This document shows, piece after piece, positions 1 through 10,475 of a DNA stretch of 64,000 nucleotides (positions are counted from its first letter, which is position 1; every line of letters starts with the position of its first letter). Both the position numbers and the translations under genes were made by a program. The DNA is from Massilia sp. TS11 (GTDB lineage: Bacteria; Pseudomonadota; Gammaproteobacteria; Burkholderiales; Burkholderiaceae_D): positions 1 to 64,000 of the forward strand of contig NZ_JAKLTS010000011.1 of NCBI RefSeq assembly GCF_022012445.1, in the 5' to 3' direction. The notes below the pieces were generated by a model that was not told the DNA's origin, searched no databases, and saw only the letters and a list, made by a program, of their open reading frames with translations.

Positions 1-16
1 ATCCGCCCGGATAATG

Positions 17-29
17 GGGGTCTCACCCC
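17..29. repeat. GGGGTC-type palindrome (REP-like)
   Basis: The 13-mer GGGGTCTCACCCC is followed by GATTTG, like the element at 61283-61295. It lies just beyond the 3' end of rsmE and belongs to a small set of dispersed GGGGTCAGACCCC-like palindromes in this window. Bases 1-57 hold no gene. Confidence 0.5.
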
Positions 30-57
30 GATTTGTTTGCGCGGAAAGGGCAGGGGC

Positions 58-783
58 TTAGGCGGGGGACCAGTGGGCGTTGAGCATGGCCAGTGCGGCC
101 AGGCCGGCCGTCTCGGTGCGCAGCACGCGCGGGCCCATGCTCAGGGCAATCGCGCCGGCCGCCAGCGCGGCCGCTTCCTCGGCGTCGCTGAAACCGCCCT
201 CGGGGCCGACTAGCAGGCTCAGCGCTTGGGGCGGCTGGTGGCGCGCCCAGGCCGCCAGGCTCTGCTCTGCACGCGGGCTCAGCAGCACGCGCTTGTGCAG
301 ATGGGGCAGGGCCAGCCAGTCCTGCAGTTTGCTCAGCGGCGCCAGATGGGCCAGGCGGTTGCGCCCGCATTGCTCGGCGGCGGCGATGATCACGCCCTCC
401 CAGTGCTGCTGGCGGCGCGCGGCCCGCTCGGCGTCGAGCCGCACCACGCTGCGCGCGGCGGCCAGCGGCTGGACCCCGGCCACACCCAGCTCGACCGCCT
501 TTTCGATGATCCAGTCCATCTTGCTGCCCTCAGGCAGGGCCTGGGCCAGGGTCAGCGCATACGGCAGCTCGGCCTCGCGTCCGATCCAGGTCTGGATGCG
601 GGCCGTGGCGCGGCGCTTTTCGATGCTGCTGAGCTCGGCCTGGACCTCGCCGCCGCTGCCATTGAACAGGCGCAGCGGCGCCCCCGGCGCCAGGCGCAGC
701 ACATGCAGATGGTGGGCGACGGTAGTCGGCAGTTCAATTTCGCTGCCGGGCTCGAGCGGCTGAGGACAATAGAAGCGGGACAT
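58..783 (-). CDS. rsmE: 16S rRNA (uracil-1498-N3)-methyltransferase RsmE
   Basis: This cytoplasmic SPOUT-class enzyme methylates N3 of U1498 in 16S rRNA using S-adenosylmethionine. The 241-residue product has the usual RsmE length. Seen in the sequence: an N-terminal PUA-like part beginning MSRFYCPQPL, KMDWIIEKAVELG at about 88-100, AAEQCGR at about 135-141, and the C-terminal knot motifs GPEGGF (193-198) and GPRVLRTETA (217-226), which form the SAM pocket. The open frame continues upstream to 1008, but that extension runs into tkt and is not RsmE-like, so ATG at 783 is chosen. The gene is divergent from tkt with 115 bp between the two starts. Confidence 0.95.
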   Translation of the reverse strand: MSRFYCPQPLEPGSEIELPTTVAHHLHVLRLAPGAPLRLFNGSGGEVQAELSSIEKRRATARIQTWIGREAELPYALTLAQALPEGSKMDWIIEKAVELGVAGVQPLAAARSVVRLDAERAARRQQHWEGVIIAAAEQCGRNRLAHLAPLSKLQDWLALPHLHKRVLLSPRAEQSLAAWARHQPPQALSLLVGPEGGFSDAEEAAALAAGAIALSMGPRVLRTETAGLAALAMLNAHWSPA

Positions 784-898
784 AGCGGACAGGACGGTTT
801 GGGAATGCCTCATTTTAAGGCGTCCGGGGTGGGCTCTGGTAGAATAATGGGCTCGTTGTCTTGCACGACCCCGCTTTCCTACTTCTCGCATCCTATCC

Positions 899-2890
899 AT
901 GACACCTACGACCACCCAAATGGCCAACGCGATCCGCGCGCTGGCAATGGACGCCGTCCAGAAAGCCAATTCGGGCCACCCCGGTATGCCGATGGGCATG
1001 GCGGACATCGCTGTCGCCCTCTGGAACGGCCACTACAAGCACAATCCGGCCAATCCGAAGTGGATCAACCGCGACCGCTTCCTGCTGTCCAATGGCCACG
1101 GCTCGATGCTGCACTATGCGCTGCTGCACCTGGCCGGCTATGCGGTGTCGATGGACGATATCAAGGATTTCCGCCAGCTGCATTCGAAGACCCCGGGCCA
1201 CCCCGAAGTCGACATCACCCCGGGCGTGGAAACCACCACCGGCCCGCTTGGCCAGGGCATCGCCAACGCGGTCGGCATGGCGCTCGCCGAATACCTGCTG
1301 GCGGCCCAGTTCAACAAGCCGGGCTTCGCTGTGGTCGACCACTACACCTATGCCTTCGTCGGCGATGGCTGCCTGATGGAAGGCATCTCGCACGAGGTCT
1401 GCTCGCTGGCCGGCACGCTCGGCCTGCACAAGCTGATCGCCCTGTACGACGACAATGGCATCTCGATCGACGGCAAGGTCGACGGCTGGTTCACCGATGA
1501 CACGCCCAAGCGTTTCGAGGCCTATGGCTGGAACGTGATCCGCGACGTCGACGGCCACAATGCCGAGGCCGTTTCGGCCGCGATCGCCCAGGCCAAGACG
1601 GCCACCAAGCCGACCCTGATCTGCTGCAAGACCCTGATCGGCAAGGGCTCGCCCAATCTGCAGGGCGGCGACAAGGTCCATGGCGCCCCGCTGGGCGACA
1701 AGGAAATCGCCGCCACCCGCGCCGCCATCGGCTGGGATGCTGCGCCGTTTGAGATTCCGGCCGAGATCTACGCCGCCTGGGACGCCAAGCCCGCTGGCGC
1801 CGCCGCCGAGGGCGCCTGGAACGCGCTGTTCGCCCAGTACGCGGCCGCCTACCCGGCCGAAGCGGCCGAACTGCAGCGCCGCATGGCCGGCGAGCTGCCG
1901 GCCAATTTCGGCGCCACGCTGGAGCAGGCCATCGCCGCCTGCGTCGAGAAGAAAGAAACCATCGCCACCCGCAAGGCCTCGCAGAACGCGATCCAGGCCC
2001 TGGCCCCGGTGCTGCCCGAATTCCTCGGCGGCTCGGCCGACCTGACCGGCTCGAACCTGACCAACTGGAAGGAATGCGTGGCCGTGCGCTCCGGCCAGCC
2101 GGGCAACCACATCAACTACGGCGTGCGTGAATTCGGCATGTCGGCCATCATGAACGGGATCGCCCTGCATGGCGGTTTCATCCCCTTCGGCGCCACCTTC
2201 CTGACCTTCTCGGACTACAGCCGCAATGCCCTGCGCATGGCCGCCCTGATGAAGCAGCGCTCGATCTTCGTGTTCACCCACGATTCGATCGGCCTCGGCG
2301 AAGACGGCCCGACCCACCAGTCGGTCGAACACGTGGCCTCGCTGCGCCTGATCCCGAACCTGGACAACTGGCGTCCGTGCGACACCGTCGAATCGATGGT
2401 CGCCTGGGGCCAGGCCGTGCAACGCAAGCACAATCCCTCGACCCTGATCTTCTCGCGCCAGAATCTGCCCTTCATGGAGCGCAGCGCCCAGCAGGTGGCG
2501 AATATCGCCAAGGGCGGCTATGTCTTGATCGACAACGCTGGCGCCAAGGCCGTGCTGATCGCCACCGGCTCGGAAGTCGAACTGGCCGTCAAGGCCGCGG
2601 CCGCCCTCGGCGAGCAGGGCCTGCCCGTGAACGTGGTGTCGATGCCCTCGACCGAGGCCTTCGAGCGCCAGGACGCGGCCTACCGCGCCAGCGTGCTGCC
2701 CAAGGGCCTGCCGCGCGTGGCCATCGAGGCCGGTGTCAGCAGTTTCTGGTACAAGTATGTGGGTCTGGAAGGGGCCGTTGTCGGCATCGACAGCTTTGGT
2801 GAATCGGCCCCGGCCGGCGTGCTGTTCAAGCACTTCGGCTTCACTGTGGAGAATGTCGTCGCCAAGACGAAAGCTGTTGTGTCTGCCTAA
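899..2890 (+). CDS. tkt: transketolase
   Basis: Transketolase moves two-carbon ketol units between sugar phosphates in the non-oxidative pentose phosphate pathway, using thiamine diphosphate and Mg2+. The 663-residue protein has the full family length. Seen: GHPG with His27, NGHGS with His67, the TPP/Mg motif beginning GDGCLMEG at about 155 with Asn186 about 30 residues on, and a typical pyrimidine-binding and C-terminal domain containing [16 protein letters not shown]. It is followed after 33 bp by gapA on the same strand, so the two are probably co-transcribed as a central-carbon operon. ATG at 899 is chosen because it gives the normal N-terminus ([20 protein letters not shown]). Confidence 0.97.
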   Translation: MTPTTTQMANAIRALAMDAVQKANSGHPGMPMGMADIAVALWNGHYKHNPANPKWINRDRFLLSNGHGSMLHYALLHLAGYAVSMDDIKDFRQLHSKTPGHPEVDITPGVETTTGPLGQGIANAVGMALAEYLLAAQFNKPGFAVVDHYTYAFVGDGCLMEGISHEVCSLAGTLGLHKLIALYDDNGISIDGKVDGWFTDDTPKRFEAYGWNVIRDVDGHNAEAVSAAIAQAKTATKPTLICCKTLIGKGSPNLQGGDKVHGAPLGDKEIAATRAAIGWDAAPFEIPAEIYAAWDAKPAGAAAEGAWNALFAQYAAAYPAEAAELQRRMAGELPANFGATLEQAIAACVEKKETIATRKASQNAIQALAPVLPEFLGGSADLTGSNLTNWKECVAVRSGQPGNHINYGVREFGMSAIMNGIALHGGFIPFGATFLTFSDYSRNALRMAALMKQRSIFVFTHDSIGLGEDGPTHQSVEHVASLRLIPNLDNWRPCDTVESMVAWGQAVQRKHNPSTLIFSRQNLPFMERSAQQVANIAKGGYVLIDNAGAKAVLIATGSEVELAVKAAAALGEQGLPVNVVSMPSTEAFERQDAAYRASVLPKGLPRVAIEAGVSSFWYKYVGLEGAVVGIDSFGESAPAGVLFKHFGFTVENVVAKTKAVVSA

Positions 2891-2923
2891 TCGACCGGTT
2901 TTTTTATCCTAGGAGTTCAGAGT

Positions 2924-3934
2924 ATGACGATCAAAGTTGCAATCAATGGTTATGGCCGTATCGGCCGCAACATCCTGCGCGCCCACTACGAAGGCGGCAA
3001 GAAACACGATATCCAGATCGTGGCCATCAATGATCTGGGCAAGCCGGAATCGAATGCCCACCTGACCCGTTTCGACACCGCCCATGGCAAGTTCCCGGGC
3101 ACCGTGTCGGTCGAAGGCGATTACATGATCGTCAATGGCGACAAGATCCGCGTGTTCGCCGAGCGCAACCCGGCCAACATCCCCTGGGGCGAACTCGGCG
3201 TGGACGTCGTGCTCGAATGCACGGGCTTCTTCACCAGCAAGGAAAAAGCCTCGGCCCACCTGCAGGGCGGCGCCAAGAAGGTCATCATCTCGGCCCCGGG
3301 CGGCAAGGATGTCGACGCCACCATCGTGTACGGCGTCAACCACGGCACCCTGAAAGCCTCGGACACCGTGATCTCGAACGCTTCCTGCACCACCAACTGC
3401 CTGGCCCCGCTGGTCAAGCCCCTGCACGATGCGATCGGCCTGGAAACCGGGCTGATGACCACTGTGCACGCCTACACCAATGACCAGGTGCTGACCGACG
3501 TCATGCACGAGGACCTGCGCCGCGCCCGCTCGGCCACCCAGTCGATGATCCCGACCAAGACCGGCGCCGCCGCCGCCGTCGGCCTGGTGCTGCCGGAGCT
3601 GAATGGCAAGCTGGACGGCTACGCCATCCGCGTTCCGACCATCAACGTCTCGATCGTCGACCTGTCCTTCATCGCCAAGCGCGACACCACGGTCGATGAA
3701 ATCAACAGCATCATGAAGGCCGCTGCCGACGGTCCGCTGGCCGGCATCCTGACCTACAACAATGAGCCGCTGGTCTCGGTCGACTTCAACCACAATCCGG
3801 CCTCGTCGAACTTCGACGCAACCCTGACCAAGGTCTCGGGCAAGCTGGTCAAAGTGTCGTCCTGGTACGACAACGAGTGGGGCTTCTCGAACCGCATGCT
3901 GGACACCACCGTGGCCCTGATGTCGGCCAAGTAA
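2924..3934 (+). CDS. gapA: glyceraldehyde-3-phosphate dehydrogenase, type I
   Basis: This glycolytic enzyme oxidises glyceraldehyde-3-phosphate to 1,3-bisphosphoglycerate with NAD. The protein has 336 residues, the normal length for the homotetrameric class. Seen: the Rossmann motif [10 protein letters not shown] at 7-16, the catalytic [12 protein letters not shown] with Cys155, the partner His182 in [10 protein letters not shown], and the C-terminal [15 protein letters not shown] clear ribosome binding site AGGAG lies about 10 bases before the ATG. The gene is downstream of tkt and is closed by a strong terminator at 3952-3979. Confidence 0.97.
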   Translation: MTIKVAINGYGRIGRNILRAHYEGGKKHDIQIVAINDLGKPESNAHLTRFDTAHGKFPGTVSVEGDYMIVNGDKIRVFAERNPANIPWGELGVDVVLECTGFFTSKEKASAHLQGGAKKVIISAPGGKDVDATIVYGVNHGTLKASDTVISNASCTTNCLAPLVKPLHDAIGLETGLMTTVHAYTNDQVLTDVMHEDLRRARSATQSMIPTKTGAAAAVGLVLPELNGKLDGYAIRVPTINVSIVDLSFIAKRDTTVDEINSIMKAAADGPLAGILTYNNEPLVSVDFNHNPASSNFDATLTKVSGKLVKVSSWYDNEWGFSNRMLDTTVALMSAK

Positions 3935-3951
3935 TTACGCGCCGCCTCCCC

Positions 3952-3979
3952 AAAAAACGCCCTCCGGGGCGTTTTTTTT
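3952..3979 (+). terminator. Rho-independent terminator after gapA
   Basis: The stem AACGCCC/GGGCGTT with a four-base loop is followed by a run of eight T. It sits 17 bases after the gapA stop. Confidence 0.9.
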
Positions 3980-4011
3980 CGTCGGTCGTCAGGGCTTGTG
4001 TAAATTTGAAC

Positions 4012-4090
4012 GGAATATGCTGATTTTCCTTGAAAATCATGCATATCGACGCGATCTTCGGCGATCTGCATATGAATTCATATACATATG
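4012..4090. promoter_or_regulatory. palindrome-rich region upstream of the first TBDR gene
   Basis: Two structures are visible. At 4021-4039 TGATTTTC-CTT-GAAAATCA is a perfect 8-bp inverted repeat, flanked by AATATGC on the left and TGCATAT on the right, so the dyad extends over about 4014-4047. At 4070-4083 ATATGAATTCATAT is a perfect 14-bp palindrome, followed by ACATATG. There is no T-run, so these look like operators rather than terminators. Similar TATGCATA palindromes occur before the next TBDR gene. The remaining sequence to 4276 is a non-coding leader in which nothing else was recognised. Confidence 0.5.
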
Positions 4091-4276
4091 TTGACCGAAT
4101 TTTCCCCTGCTTGCTGTATGTAAATGCGATACAAAAACAACAATCGGGGTGGAAAAACTGTCGGATTTATCGGTTTTCACGGCATCTTGTGCGAGACTTG
4201 TATGCACTTGGCTTTTCTGCCACGTACACCAAGAACAACAGCGATATTCGTCACTGAGACCGAAATGGGAGGGATT

Positions 4277-7165
4277 TTGAAGAAGCACACCGTACTTCGA
4301 CCGAGCGCACTCGCGCTTGCTCTGGCCACTGCCTACGCACCCCAGGCCTGGGCGCAACAAGCCACGTCCGCCGAACCTGTCGCGCGCGTGGTCGTGACGG
4401 GTTCCAACCTGAAGCGTTCCGACAAGGAAGGTCCGTCGCCCGTCCAGGTGCTGACCGCCAAGGACATCGAAAACACCGGCGCCGGTTCGGTGTCGGAACT
4501 GATGAAGTTCATCCCGGCGATGGGCAATGACACCAACCGCGACCTGACCTCGGGTTCCGGTTTCGCCAAGGGCGTCTCCACGGCCGCGCTGCGCGGCATG
4601 GGCTCGACCTCGACCCTGGTGCTGATCAACGGCCGCCGCATGGTCTACACCGCCTACTCCGATCCGAACAACGGCAACTCGACCCTGTATGACCTGAACA
4701 GCATCCCGCTGTCGGCCATCGAACGTGTCGAAGTGCTCAAGGACGGCGCCTCGGCCGTGTACGGCTCCGACGCCATCGGCGGTGTGATCAACTTCATCAC
4801 CAAGAGCAACTACGAAGGCGCCCAAGTGAGCGCCTCCTACGGCGCCAACGACAACGATCTGTTCAACCGCCGCCGCTACACCGGCATCTGGGGCAAGGGC
4901 GACCTCGACAAGGACGGCTACAGCTTCTTCATCACCGGCGAAATCAACAGCCGCAACCGCGTGGCCATCAAGGACGTCACCGACATCCAGTACGCCCGCT
5001 ACCAGGAGCTGAACGGCCGCTTCAAGTCGAACTACTCGAGCTCGGTGTCGCAATATCCGATCGCCTACCGCGAATCCTCGAACGGCTCGAAGAACTTCGG
5101 CGTGACCCAGGCCACGATCGCCAGCCGCGCCATCTTCAACCTCGGCTGCCCGACGTCGGAACAGATCACCGGCGGCACTAAGGACGGCCTGCTGTCGACC
5201 AGCACCCTGATCGGCCGCACCTTCTGTAACTACGACGTCGACCAGTTCAGCGAAGGCCAGTCGGGCGGTAAGGACGGCAGCCTGCTGACGCGCGCCGAGT
5301 TCCGCCTGTCGCCGACCACCAGCGCCTTCATCGAAGCGGCCTACAACCACTCGAACCGTGTCTACACCGGCGCCCCGATCTCGATCGGCACCACCAGCGT
5401 GACCAACTTCATGGCCAGCGGCGTGGCCGATCCCTTCCAGGTCATCCTGCCGGTCGGCCACCCGGACAACCCCTTCTCGAGCCAGGGCTACCGCGCCTCG
5501 GTCCAGTACCGTTTCGTGAATCTGCGCGGCGGTTCGGAAGTCAACAACAACACCAGCCGCCTGCTGGTCGGCCTGCGTGGTTCGAACTTCGGCTGGGACT
5601 GGGATACGGCCGTGCTGTTCAACCAGAACAAGAACGAGAACACCTCGTTCGGCCGCCTCTACCTGCCGACCCTGCGCAAGCTGAACACCGGCACCACCCT
5701 GGCCCAGCTGTCGGCTGACCCGACCATCGGCCGCGATGTGGTCGGCAACGGCAAGTCGGAAGTCGTGACCTATGACATCAAGGGCACGCGTTCGCTGTTC
5801 TCGCTGCCGGGCGGCGACGCCCAGGCCGCCGTGGTGGCCGAATACCGCCACGAGAAGATCAAGATCGATCCGGATCCCCAAGTGGCGGCCGGTAACATCT
5901 ACGGTCTGGCCAACACCCTGATCGACGGTAAGCGTTCGGAATGGGGTATCGGCGGCGAAATCGGTCTGCCGGTCCTGAAGTCCCTCGAACTGGGCCTGGC
6001 TGGCCGCTACGACAAGTACGAAGGCCTGAAAGGCAACTTCGTGCCGAAGGCCTCGGCCAAGTGGAAGACCACCGACCGCATCACCATGCGCGGTACCTAC
6101 CAGGAAGGCTTCCGTGCCCCGGCACTGCAGCAGGTCACGCCGGGTGGCGCCCAGTTCTTCCTGAACGGCGTGTGGGATCCGAAGCGCTGCGAAGCCGACC
6201 AGACCACGCCGAAACCCGGTGCGGTGGCGGGCGACTGCTCGAAGTCGATCGCCGGTACCGGTGGCGCCAACCCCGATCTGCAGCCGGAAAAGTCGAAGCA
6301 GTTCTCGCTCGGCCTGATCCTGCAGCTGACCAACAACTTCGACGCGACCTTCGACTTCTTCCGCATCAAGAAGGAAGGCGAAATCGCGCTGGGCTCGGCC
6401 AACGAAGCTCTGAAGAACGAAGACAAGAATCCGGGCAACGTGCTGCGTGATCCGAACCCGGCCAACTGGGTGCTGGACGCGGCCGGCAAGCCGATTCCGG
6501 GCACCGGTGTGCTGCTGATGGTCAAGGAACCCTGGACCAACCAAGGCTCGAAAGAGATCCGCGGCGTCGACATCAGCGCCAACCTGACCAACAACCTCGG
6601 TGCCTGGGGCCGTCTGAAGACCACGCTCGAAGCGACCTACATCCAGAAATACCTGATCGCCGAGATCGCTGGTAACGTGGTCAACAACGTGGCCGGCGCC
6701 CGCGCCGGTATCTGGGACTGGCAGCTGAACTCGGGCTACGACACGCCGAAATGGCGCGGTAGCCTGAGCACCTCGTGGAACTACGATGTGCACAGCGTGA
6801 CCGGCTCGATCAACTACGTGGGTCCGATCTCGCTGCTGCGTGTGATGGACGGTTCGACCACCTACGCCCAGCCGTTCTGCTACTACGGCACCAAGAAGCC
6901 GACCGACGCTGCCGGCGATCGCAACACCTCGATCCCGCTGTTCGAAGCCTTCGTGCCTGACTGTAACATTCCGTCCTGGACCACGCTGGGCGCCTCCTAC
7001 AGCTACTCGGGCGTGAAGAACTGGACCATGAGCCTGAATGTGCAGAACCTGCTGGACACCAAGGCCCCGTACGATCCGAACCAGACGACCGCGGGTTACA
7101 ACGGTCAGCTGCATAACAACTACGGCCGTTACTGGCGCGTGTCGGCCAGCTACCGCTTCAAGTAA
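4277..7165 (+). CDS. TonB-dependent receptor (paralogue 1 of the tandem pair)
   Basis: This is an outer-membrane active transporter that takes up a large or scarce substrate with energy from TonB-ExbB-ExbD. The TTG at 4277 is chosen as start: it has GGGAGGG 3 bases upstream and gives the signal peptide (L)KKHTVLRPSALALALATA ending in AWA-Q; the next gene also starts with TTG. The product has 962 residues. The TonB-box-like VARVVVTGS is followed by a plug domain (about 45-170: SPVQVLTAKDI, STLVLINGRRM, IERVEVLKDGASAVYGSDAIGGVINFI) and a 22-strand-type barrel ending YRFK. Two cysteines in LGCPTSEQ and FCNYD are shared with the next gene. The substrate is unknown; the plug and long barrel resemble polymer or peptide receptors more than small siderophore receptors. 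Confidence 0.92.
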   Translation: MKKHTVLRPSALALALATAYAPQAWAQQATSAEPVARVVVTGSNLKRSDKEGPSPVQVLTAKDIENTGAGSVSELMKFIPAMGNDTNRDLTSGSGFAKGVSTAALRGMGSTSTLVLINGRRMVYTAYSDPNNGNSTLYDLNSIPLSAIERVEVLKDGASAVYGSDAIGGVINFITKSNYEGAQVSASYGANDNDLFNRRRYTGIWGKGDLDKDGYSFFITGEINSRNRVAIKDVTDIQYARYQELNGRFKSNYSSSVSQYPIAYRESSNGSKNFGVTQATIASRAIFNLGCPTSEQITGGTKDGLLSTSTLIGRTFCNYDVDQFSEGQSGGKDGSLLTRAEFRLSPTTSAFIEAAYNHSNRVYTGAPISIGTTSVTNFMASGVADPFQVILPVGHPDNPFSSQGYRASVQYRFVNLRGGSEVNNNTSRLLVGLRGSNFGWDWDTAVLFNQNKNENTSFGRLYLPTLRKLNTGTTLAQLSADPTIGRDVVGNGKSEVVTYDIKGTRSLFSLPGGDAQAAVVAEYRHEKIKIDPDPQVAAGNIYGLANTLIDGKRSEWGIGGEIGLPVLKSLELGLAGRYDKYEGLKGNFVPKASAKWKTTDRITMRGTYQEGFRAPALQQVTPGGAQFFLNGVWDPKRCEADQTTPKPGAVAGDCSKSIAGTGGANPDLQPEKSKQFSLGLILQLTNNFDATFDFFRIKKEGEIALGSANEALKNEDKNPGNVLRDPNPANWVLDAAGKPIPGTGVLLMVKEPWTNQGSKEIRGVDISANLTNNLGAWGRLKTTLEATYIQKYLIAEIAGNVVNNVAGARAGIWDWQLNSGYDTPKWRGSLSTSWNYDVHSVTGSINYVGPISLLRVMDGSTTYAQPFCYYGTKKPTDAAGDRNTSIPLFEAFVPDCNIPSWTTLGASYSYSGVKNWTMSLNVQNLLDTKAPYDPNQTTAGYNGQLHNNYGRYWRVSASYRFK

Positions 7166-7183
7166 GCGGCTGCGCGGCCCTGC

Positions 7184-7209
7184 AACCCCGCCTTCGGGCG
7201 GGGTTTTTT
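7184..7209 (+). terminator. Rho-independent terminator after the first TBDR gene
   Basis: The perfect stem AACCCCGCC/GGCGGGGTT with loop TTCG is followed by six T. It starts 19 bases after the stop codon and separates the two tandem receptor genes into different transcripts. Confidence 0.93.
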
Positions 7210-7246
7210 ATTGCCTGTCATTACGGCGCTTGTAACTGAACATCAC

Positions 7247-7300
7247 AAATGCATATATGCATTTAGGCCGTCAAATATTTGTTCGGTATATGCATATGCC
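7247..7300. promoter_or_regulatory. TATGCATA-type palindromes upstream of the second TBDR gene
   Basis: AAATGCATATATGCATTT at 7247-7264 is a perfect 18-bp palindrome. GGTATATGCATATGCC at 7285-7300 is a 16-bp palindrome with one mismatched pair. The two centres are 37 bp apart. The region resembles the dyads upstream of the paralogous receptor at 4012-4090 and is a candidate shared operator. The 7301-7482 stretch is non-coding and holds GGAG just before the TTG start of the next gene. Confidence 0.5.
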
Positions 7301-7482
7301 AAACAAAGGCCCCAAGAATGCATTTTTGTTGTATATCGCAAACAGTTTCGCAATCAGATTTGACGCGGGTTTGGCAAAAATGTTCTCATTTGAGGTTAGG
7401 TCAACAATGATCTACATCAACATGCCTCAGAACGCCTGTTATCACAGGGGCGGGGCATGAAAACCAGAGCGGAGAAAAACCC

Positions 7483-10341
7483 TTGAAAAAGCAATTCGTC
7501 CTTAAACAAAGCGTGATCGCCGTGGCCATGACCCTGGCCACCACCAGCGTCGCGCTGGCCCAGCAAGCTGCTGAGGCCCCGGTCCAGAAAGTGTATGTGA
7601 CCGGCTCCAACATCAAACGTGCAGACAAAGAAACCTCGTCGCCCGTCGAAGTCCTGACCGCCAAGCAGATCGAAGCCACTGGCGCCAACACCGTGCAGGA
7701 ACTGCTGCACTCGATCCCGGCCTTCGGCTCGGGCGCCTCGGTCGACATCACCGACGGCGGCTTCTCGAAGGGCGCCTCGACCGCCTCGCTGCGCGGCCTC
7801 GGTTCGTCCTCGACCCTGGTGCTGTTGAACGGCCGCCGCATCACGGCCTCGGCCTACGCTGACCCGAACCAGGGCAAGTCGGCTGTGTACGACCTGAACT
7901 CGATCCCCGTCACCGCCCTCGAACGCGTCGAAGTGTTCAAGGACGGCGCCTCGGCCGTGTACGGCTCCGACGCGATCGCCGGCGTGATCAACTTCATCAC
8001 CAAGACCGACTACACGGGTGTGGACCTGCGTGCGTCCTACGCCGCGAATGACAACAACGAGTTCATGACCAAGCGCGTCAGCGGCGTGGCTGGCTGGGGC
8101 GACCTGGCCAAGGACAAGTTCAACGTGATGGTCACGTGGGATCTGTCCAAGCGCGGCGAAACGAATATGAAGGAAGTGCGCGACATCGCTGTCGACCAGT
8201 ACGCCTACGTCAATGCCCGTCTGAACCCGCTGTCGAGCTCGATTTCGGCCTCGCCTTTCTTCTACCGCGAGCGCACCCCGGGCGCGCGTAACTTCGCCAC
8301 CAGCCTGTCGCTGGCCGCCGATATCAAGAACGCCCTGAACTGCCCGACCTCGGAGCAGATCACCGGCGACGCCGCCAAGCACAATCTGTCGGCCACCTCG
8401 CCGCTGATTGGCCGCACCTTCTGTAACTACGACATCGACCAGTACTCGGATGTCCAGGCCGAAGGCAATGACCGCAATGCGATGACCCGCATCACCAAGG
8501 AATTCGCCAATGGCGTGACCTCGTTCACCGAGATCGGCTACAACCGTTCCGAGCGTATCTACCTGGGCGCCCCGCTGACCGTGCCGTCGACCTCGGCCAC
8601 CACCGTGTTCTCGCTGACCGGTGTGCCGAGCTCCTTCCAGGTCATCCTGCCGGTGGGCCACCCGGACAATCCCTTCCCCACCTCGCGCGCCGCGGCTTCG
8701 TTCCGTCTGGTCGGCCACAAGGGCGGTTCGGCCAACGTCAACGAAACCTACCGCGTGCTGACCGGCCTGCGTGGCACGACCGGCAGCTGGGACTGGGAAA
8801 CCGGCCTGCTGTGGAACCGTTCGGAGCGTCATGAGACCTACTACGGCATGCGCTACATCCCGGTGCTGAACAAGATCATGACGGAAAACCGCACGATCGC
8901 CGCCACCATCGCCGATCCGAACTCGACCGTTGACGTCAACAACAACGGCTTCGCTTCGGTGCTGCAGTTCGACGTCAAAGCCTCGACCACCTTCGGCAAG
9001 CTGCCGGGCGGTGAAATGGGCATGGCCGTCGGCGCCGAAGTGCGTGAAGAGAAGATCGGTCTGGATCCGGACGCCAACACGCGCGCCGGTAACATCGTCG
9101 GTCTGGCCAACTCCTCGGCCGATGGTCAGCGCAAAGTGTCGTCGGCCTTCGTCGAATTCCGCGCACCGGTGCTCAAGTCCCTGGATCTGGACTTCGCCGC
9201 CCGCGTCGACAAATACCCGACCTTCCCGACTTCGTTCATTCCGAAAGCCGGCTTCAAGTACGCTGCCCTGGATAACCTGACCTTCCGCGGCTCGTTCTCG
9301 AAAGGCTTCCGCGCACCGGCCCTGACCCAGGTGTCGGCTGGCGGCGTGCAGTCCTTCACCACGGTGACCGACTCGCTGCGTTGCCCGGACGGCGTCAACC
9401 CGAAACCGGGTGCCGACCGCACCGACTGCTCGAAAGGTATCTCGTCGTTCTCGGCCGCGACCCCGGACCTGAAGGCAGAGAAATCGAAGTCCTGGTCGCT
9501 GGGCGCGATCTTCAACCCGACCAAGAACGTGGACGTGATCACCGAATGGTGGCGCATTCGCAAGGTCGACGAATCGGCCCTGCTGTCGGCTCAGTATGTG
9601 ATCGATCACGAGTCCCTGTACCCGGGCCGCGTGGTGCGTGACACCAACCCGGCCAACCTGCTGGTCGACGCCTCGGGCAAGCCGATCGCCGGCACTGGCC
9701 CGATCTCCCAGGTCAACCGCTCGTACGTGAACCAGGGTTCGACCGACACCTCGGGTATCGACTTCGAAATCACCACCCGCACCAACCTGGGCGAAGCTGG
9801 TCGTCTGACCAACACCCTGAACTGGGCCTATCTGCTGACCTACAAGCGCGCCGAGCGCCCGGGTGAGCGTGAAGCCAATGTGGTCGGCACCGCCGGCGGC
9901 ATCTCCGACTGGGCCACCTCGGTCGGCGATATCCCGCGTCACCGCGTGAACTACTCGGTGACCTGGACCCGCGACGTGCACACCGTGACCGGTACCATCG
10001 ACTTCGTGTCCTCGGTCTCGCTGCTGCGTCGTTCGGAAAACCAGGACATCTACGCTGTGCCGTACTGCCACTATGGTACCGGCCAGCCGTCGAGCGCCTA
10101 CCAGCTGGGCGGCCTGCCGCGCTACAACAACCCGGCCTGTACCGTGGACGGCTGGACCACCCTCGGTCTGGCTTACGGCTACACCGGCTTCAAGGACTGG
10201 AAGCTGAACTTCAACGTGCGTAACCTGCTCGACACCAAGGCTCCGTACGATCCGCGTTCGGCCACCACCGGCTTCAACACCCAGCTGCATAACGGTGCTG
10301 GCCGTAACTTCCGCGTCTCCGCCGCTTACTCGTTCAAGTAA
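7483..10341 (+). CDS. TonB-dependent receptor (paralogue 2 of the tandem pair)
   Basis: This 952-residue outer-membrane receptor is closely related to the preceding one. Shared segments include VTGSNIKR, NCPTSEQITG, LIGRTFCNYDIDQ, FQVILPVGHPDNPF and NLLDTKAPYDP. It starts at TTG 7483 with GGAG 8 bases upstream; the signal peptide begins MKKQFVLKQSVIAVAMT and ends VALA-Q. The TonB box region is QKVYVTGS. The plug carries VEVFKDGASAVYGSDAIAGVINFI and the barrel ends YSFK. Tandem duplication with later divergence is inferred, and each copy has its own leader and terminator. The ligand is unknown; a paralogue pair often divides related ligands. Confidence 0.92.
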   Translation: MKKQFVLKQSVIAVAMTLATTSVALAQQAAEAPVQKVYVTGSNIKRADKETSSPVEVLTAKQIEATGANTVQELLHSIPAFGSGASVDITDGGFSKGASTASLRGLGSSSTLVLLNGRRITASAYADPNQGKSAVYDLNSIPVTALERVEVFKDGASAVYGSDAIAGVINFITKTDYTGVDLRASYAANDNNEFMTKRVSGVAGWGDLAKDKFNVMVTWDLSKRGETNMKEVRDIAVDQYAYVNARLNPLSSSISASPFFYRERTPGARNFATSLSLAADIKNALNCPTSEQITGDAAKHNLSATSPLIGRTFCNYDIDQYSDVQAEGNDRNAMTRITKEFANGVTSFTEIGYNRSERIYLGAPLTVPSTSATTVFSLTGVPSSFQVILPVGHPDNPFPTSRAAASFRLVGHKGGSANVNETYRVLTGLRGTTGSWDWETGLLWNRSERHETYYGMRYIPVLNKIMTENRTIAATIADPNSTVDVNNNGFASVLQFDVKASTTFGKLPGGEMGMAVGAEVREEKIGLDPDANTRAGNIVGLANSSADGQRKVSSAFVEFRAPVLKSLDLDFAARVDKYPTFPTSFIPKAGFKYAALDNLTFRGSFSKGFRAPALTQVSAGGVQSFTTVTDSLRCPDGVNPKPGADRTDCSKGISSFSAATPDLKAEKSKSWSLGAIFNPTKNVDVITEWWRIRKVDESALLSAQYVIDHESLYPGRVVRDTNPANLLVDASGKPIAGTGPISQVNRSYVNQGSTDTSGIDFEITTRTNLGEAGRLTNTLNWAYLLTYKRAERPGEREANVVGTAGGISDWATSVGDIPRHRVNYSVTWTRDVHTVTGTIDFVSSVSLLRRSENQDIYAVPYCHYGTGQPSSAYQLGGLPRYNNPACTVDGWTTLGLAYGYTGFKDWKLNFNVRNLLDTKAPYDPRSATTGFNTQLHNGAGRNFRVSAAYSFK

Positions 10342-10363
10342 GCCCAGCAGGGATGTGAACCAG

Positions 10364-10394
10364 AAACGGGCGCTGCGGCGCCCGTTTTTTTTTG
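10364..10394 (+). terminator. Rho-independent terminator after the second TBDR gene
   Basis: The stem AACGGGCGC/GCGCCCGTT with a short TGCG loop is followed by nine or more T. It begins 22 bases after the stop codon. Confidence 0.93.
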
Positions 10395-10475
10395 CGACAA
10401 ACGCCTGACAGTTCGAGGGTTTTTTTTCTGTTCGGCATTGGGCATACTCACGGGATCGCTTAAACGGAGTTCCCA

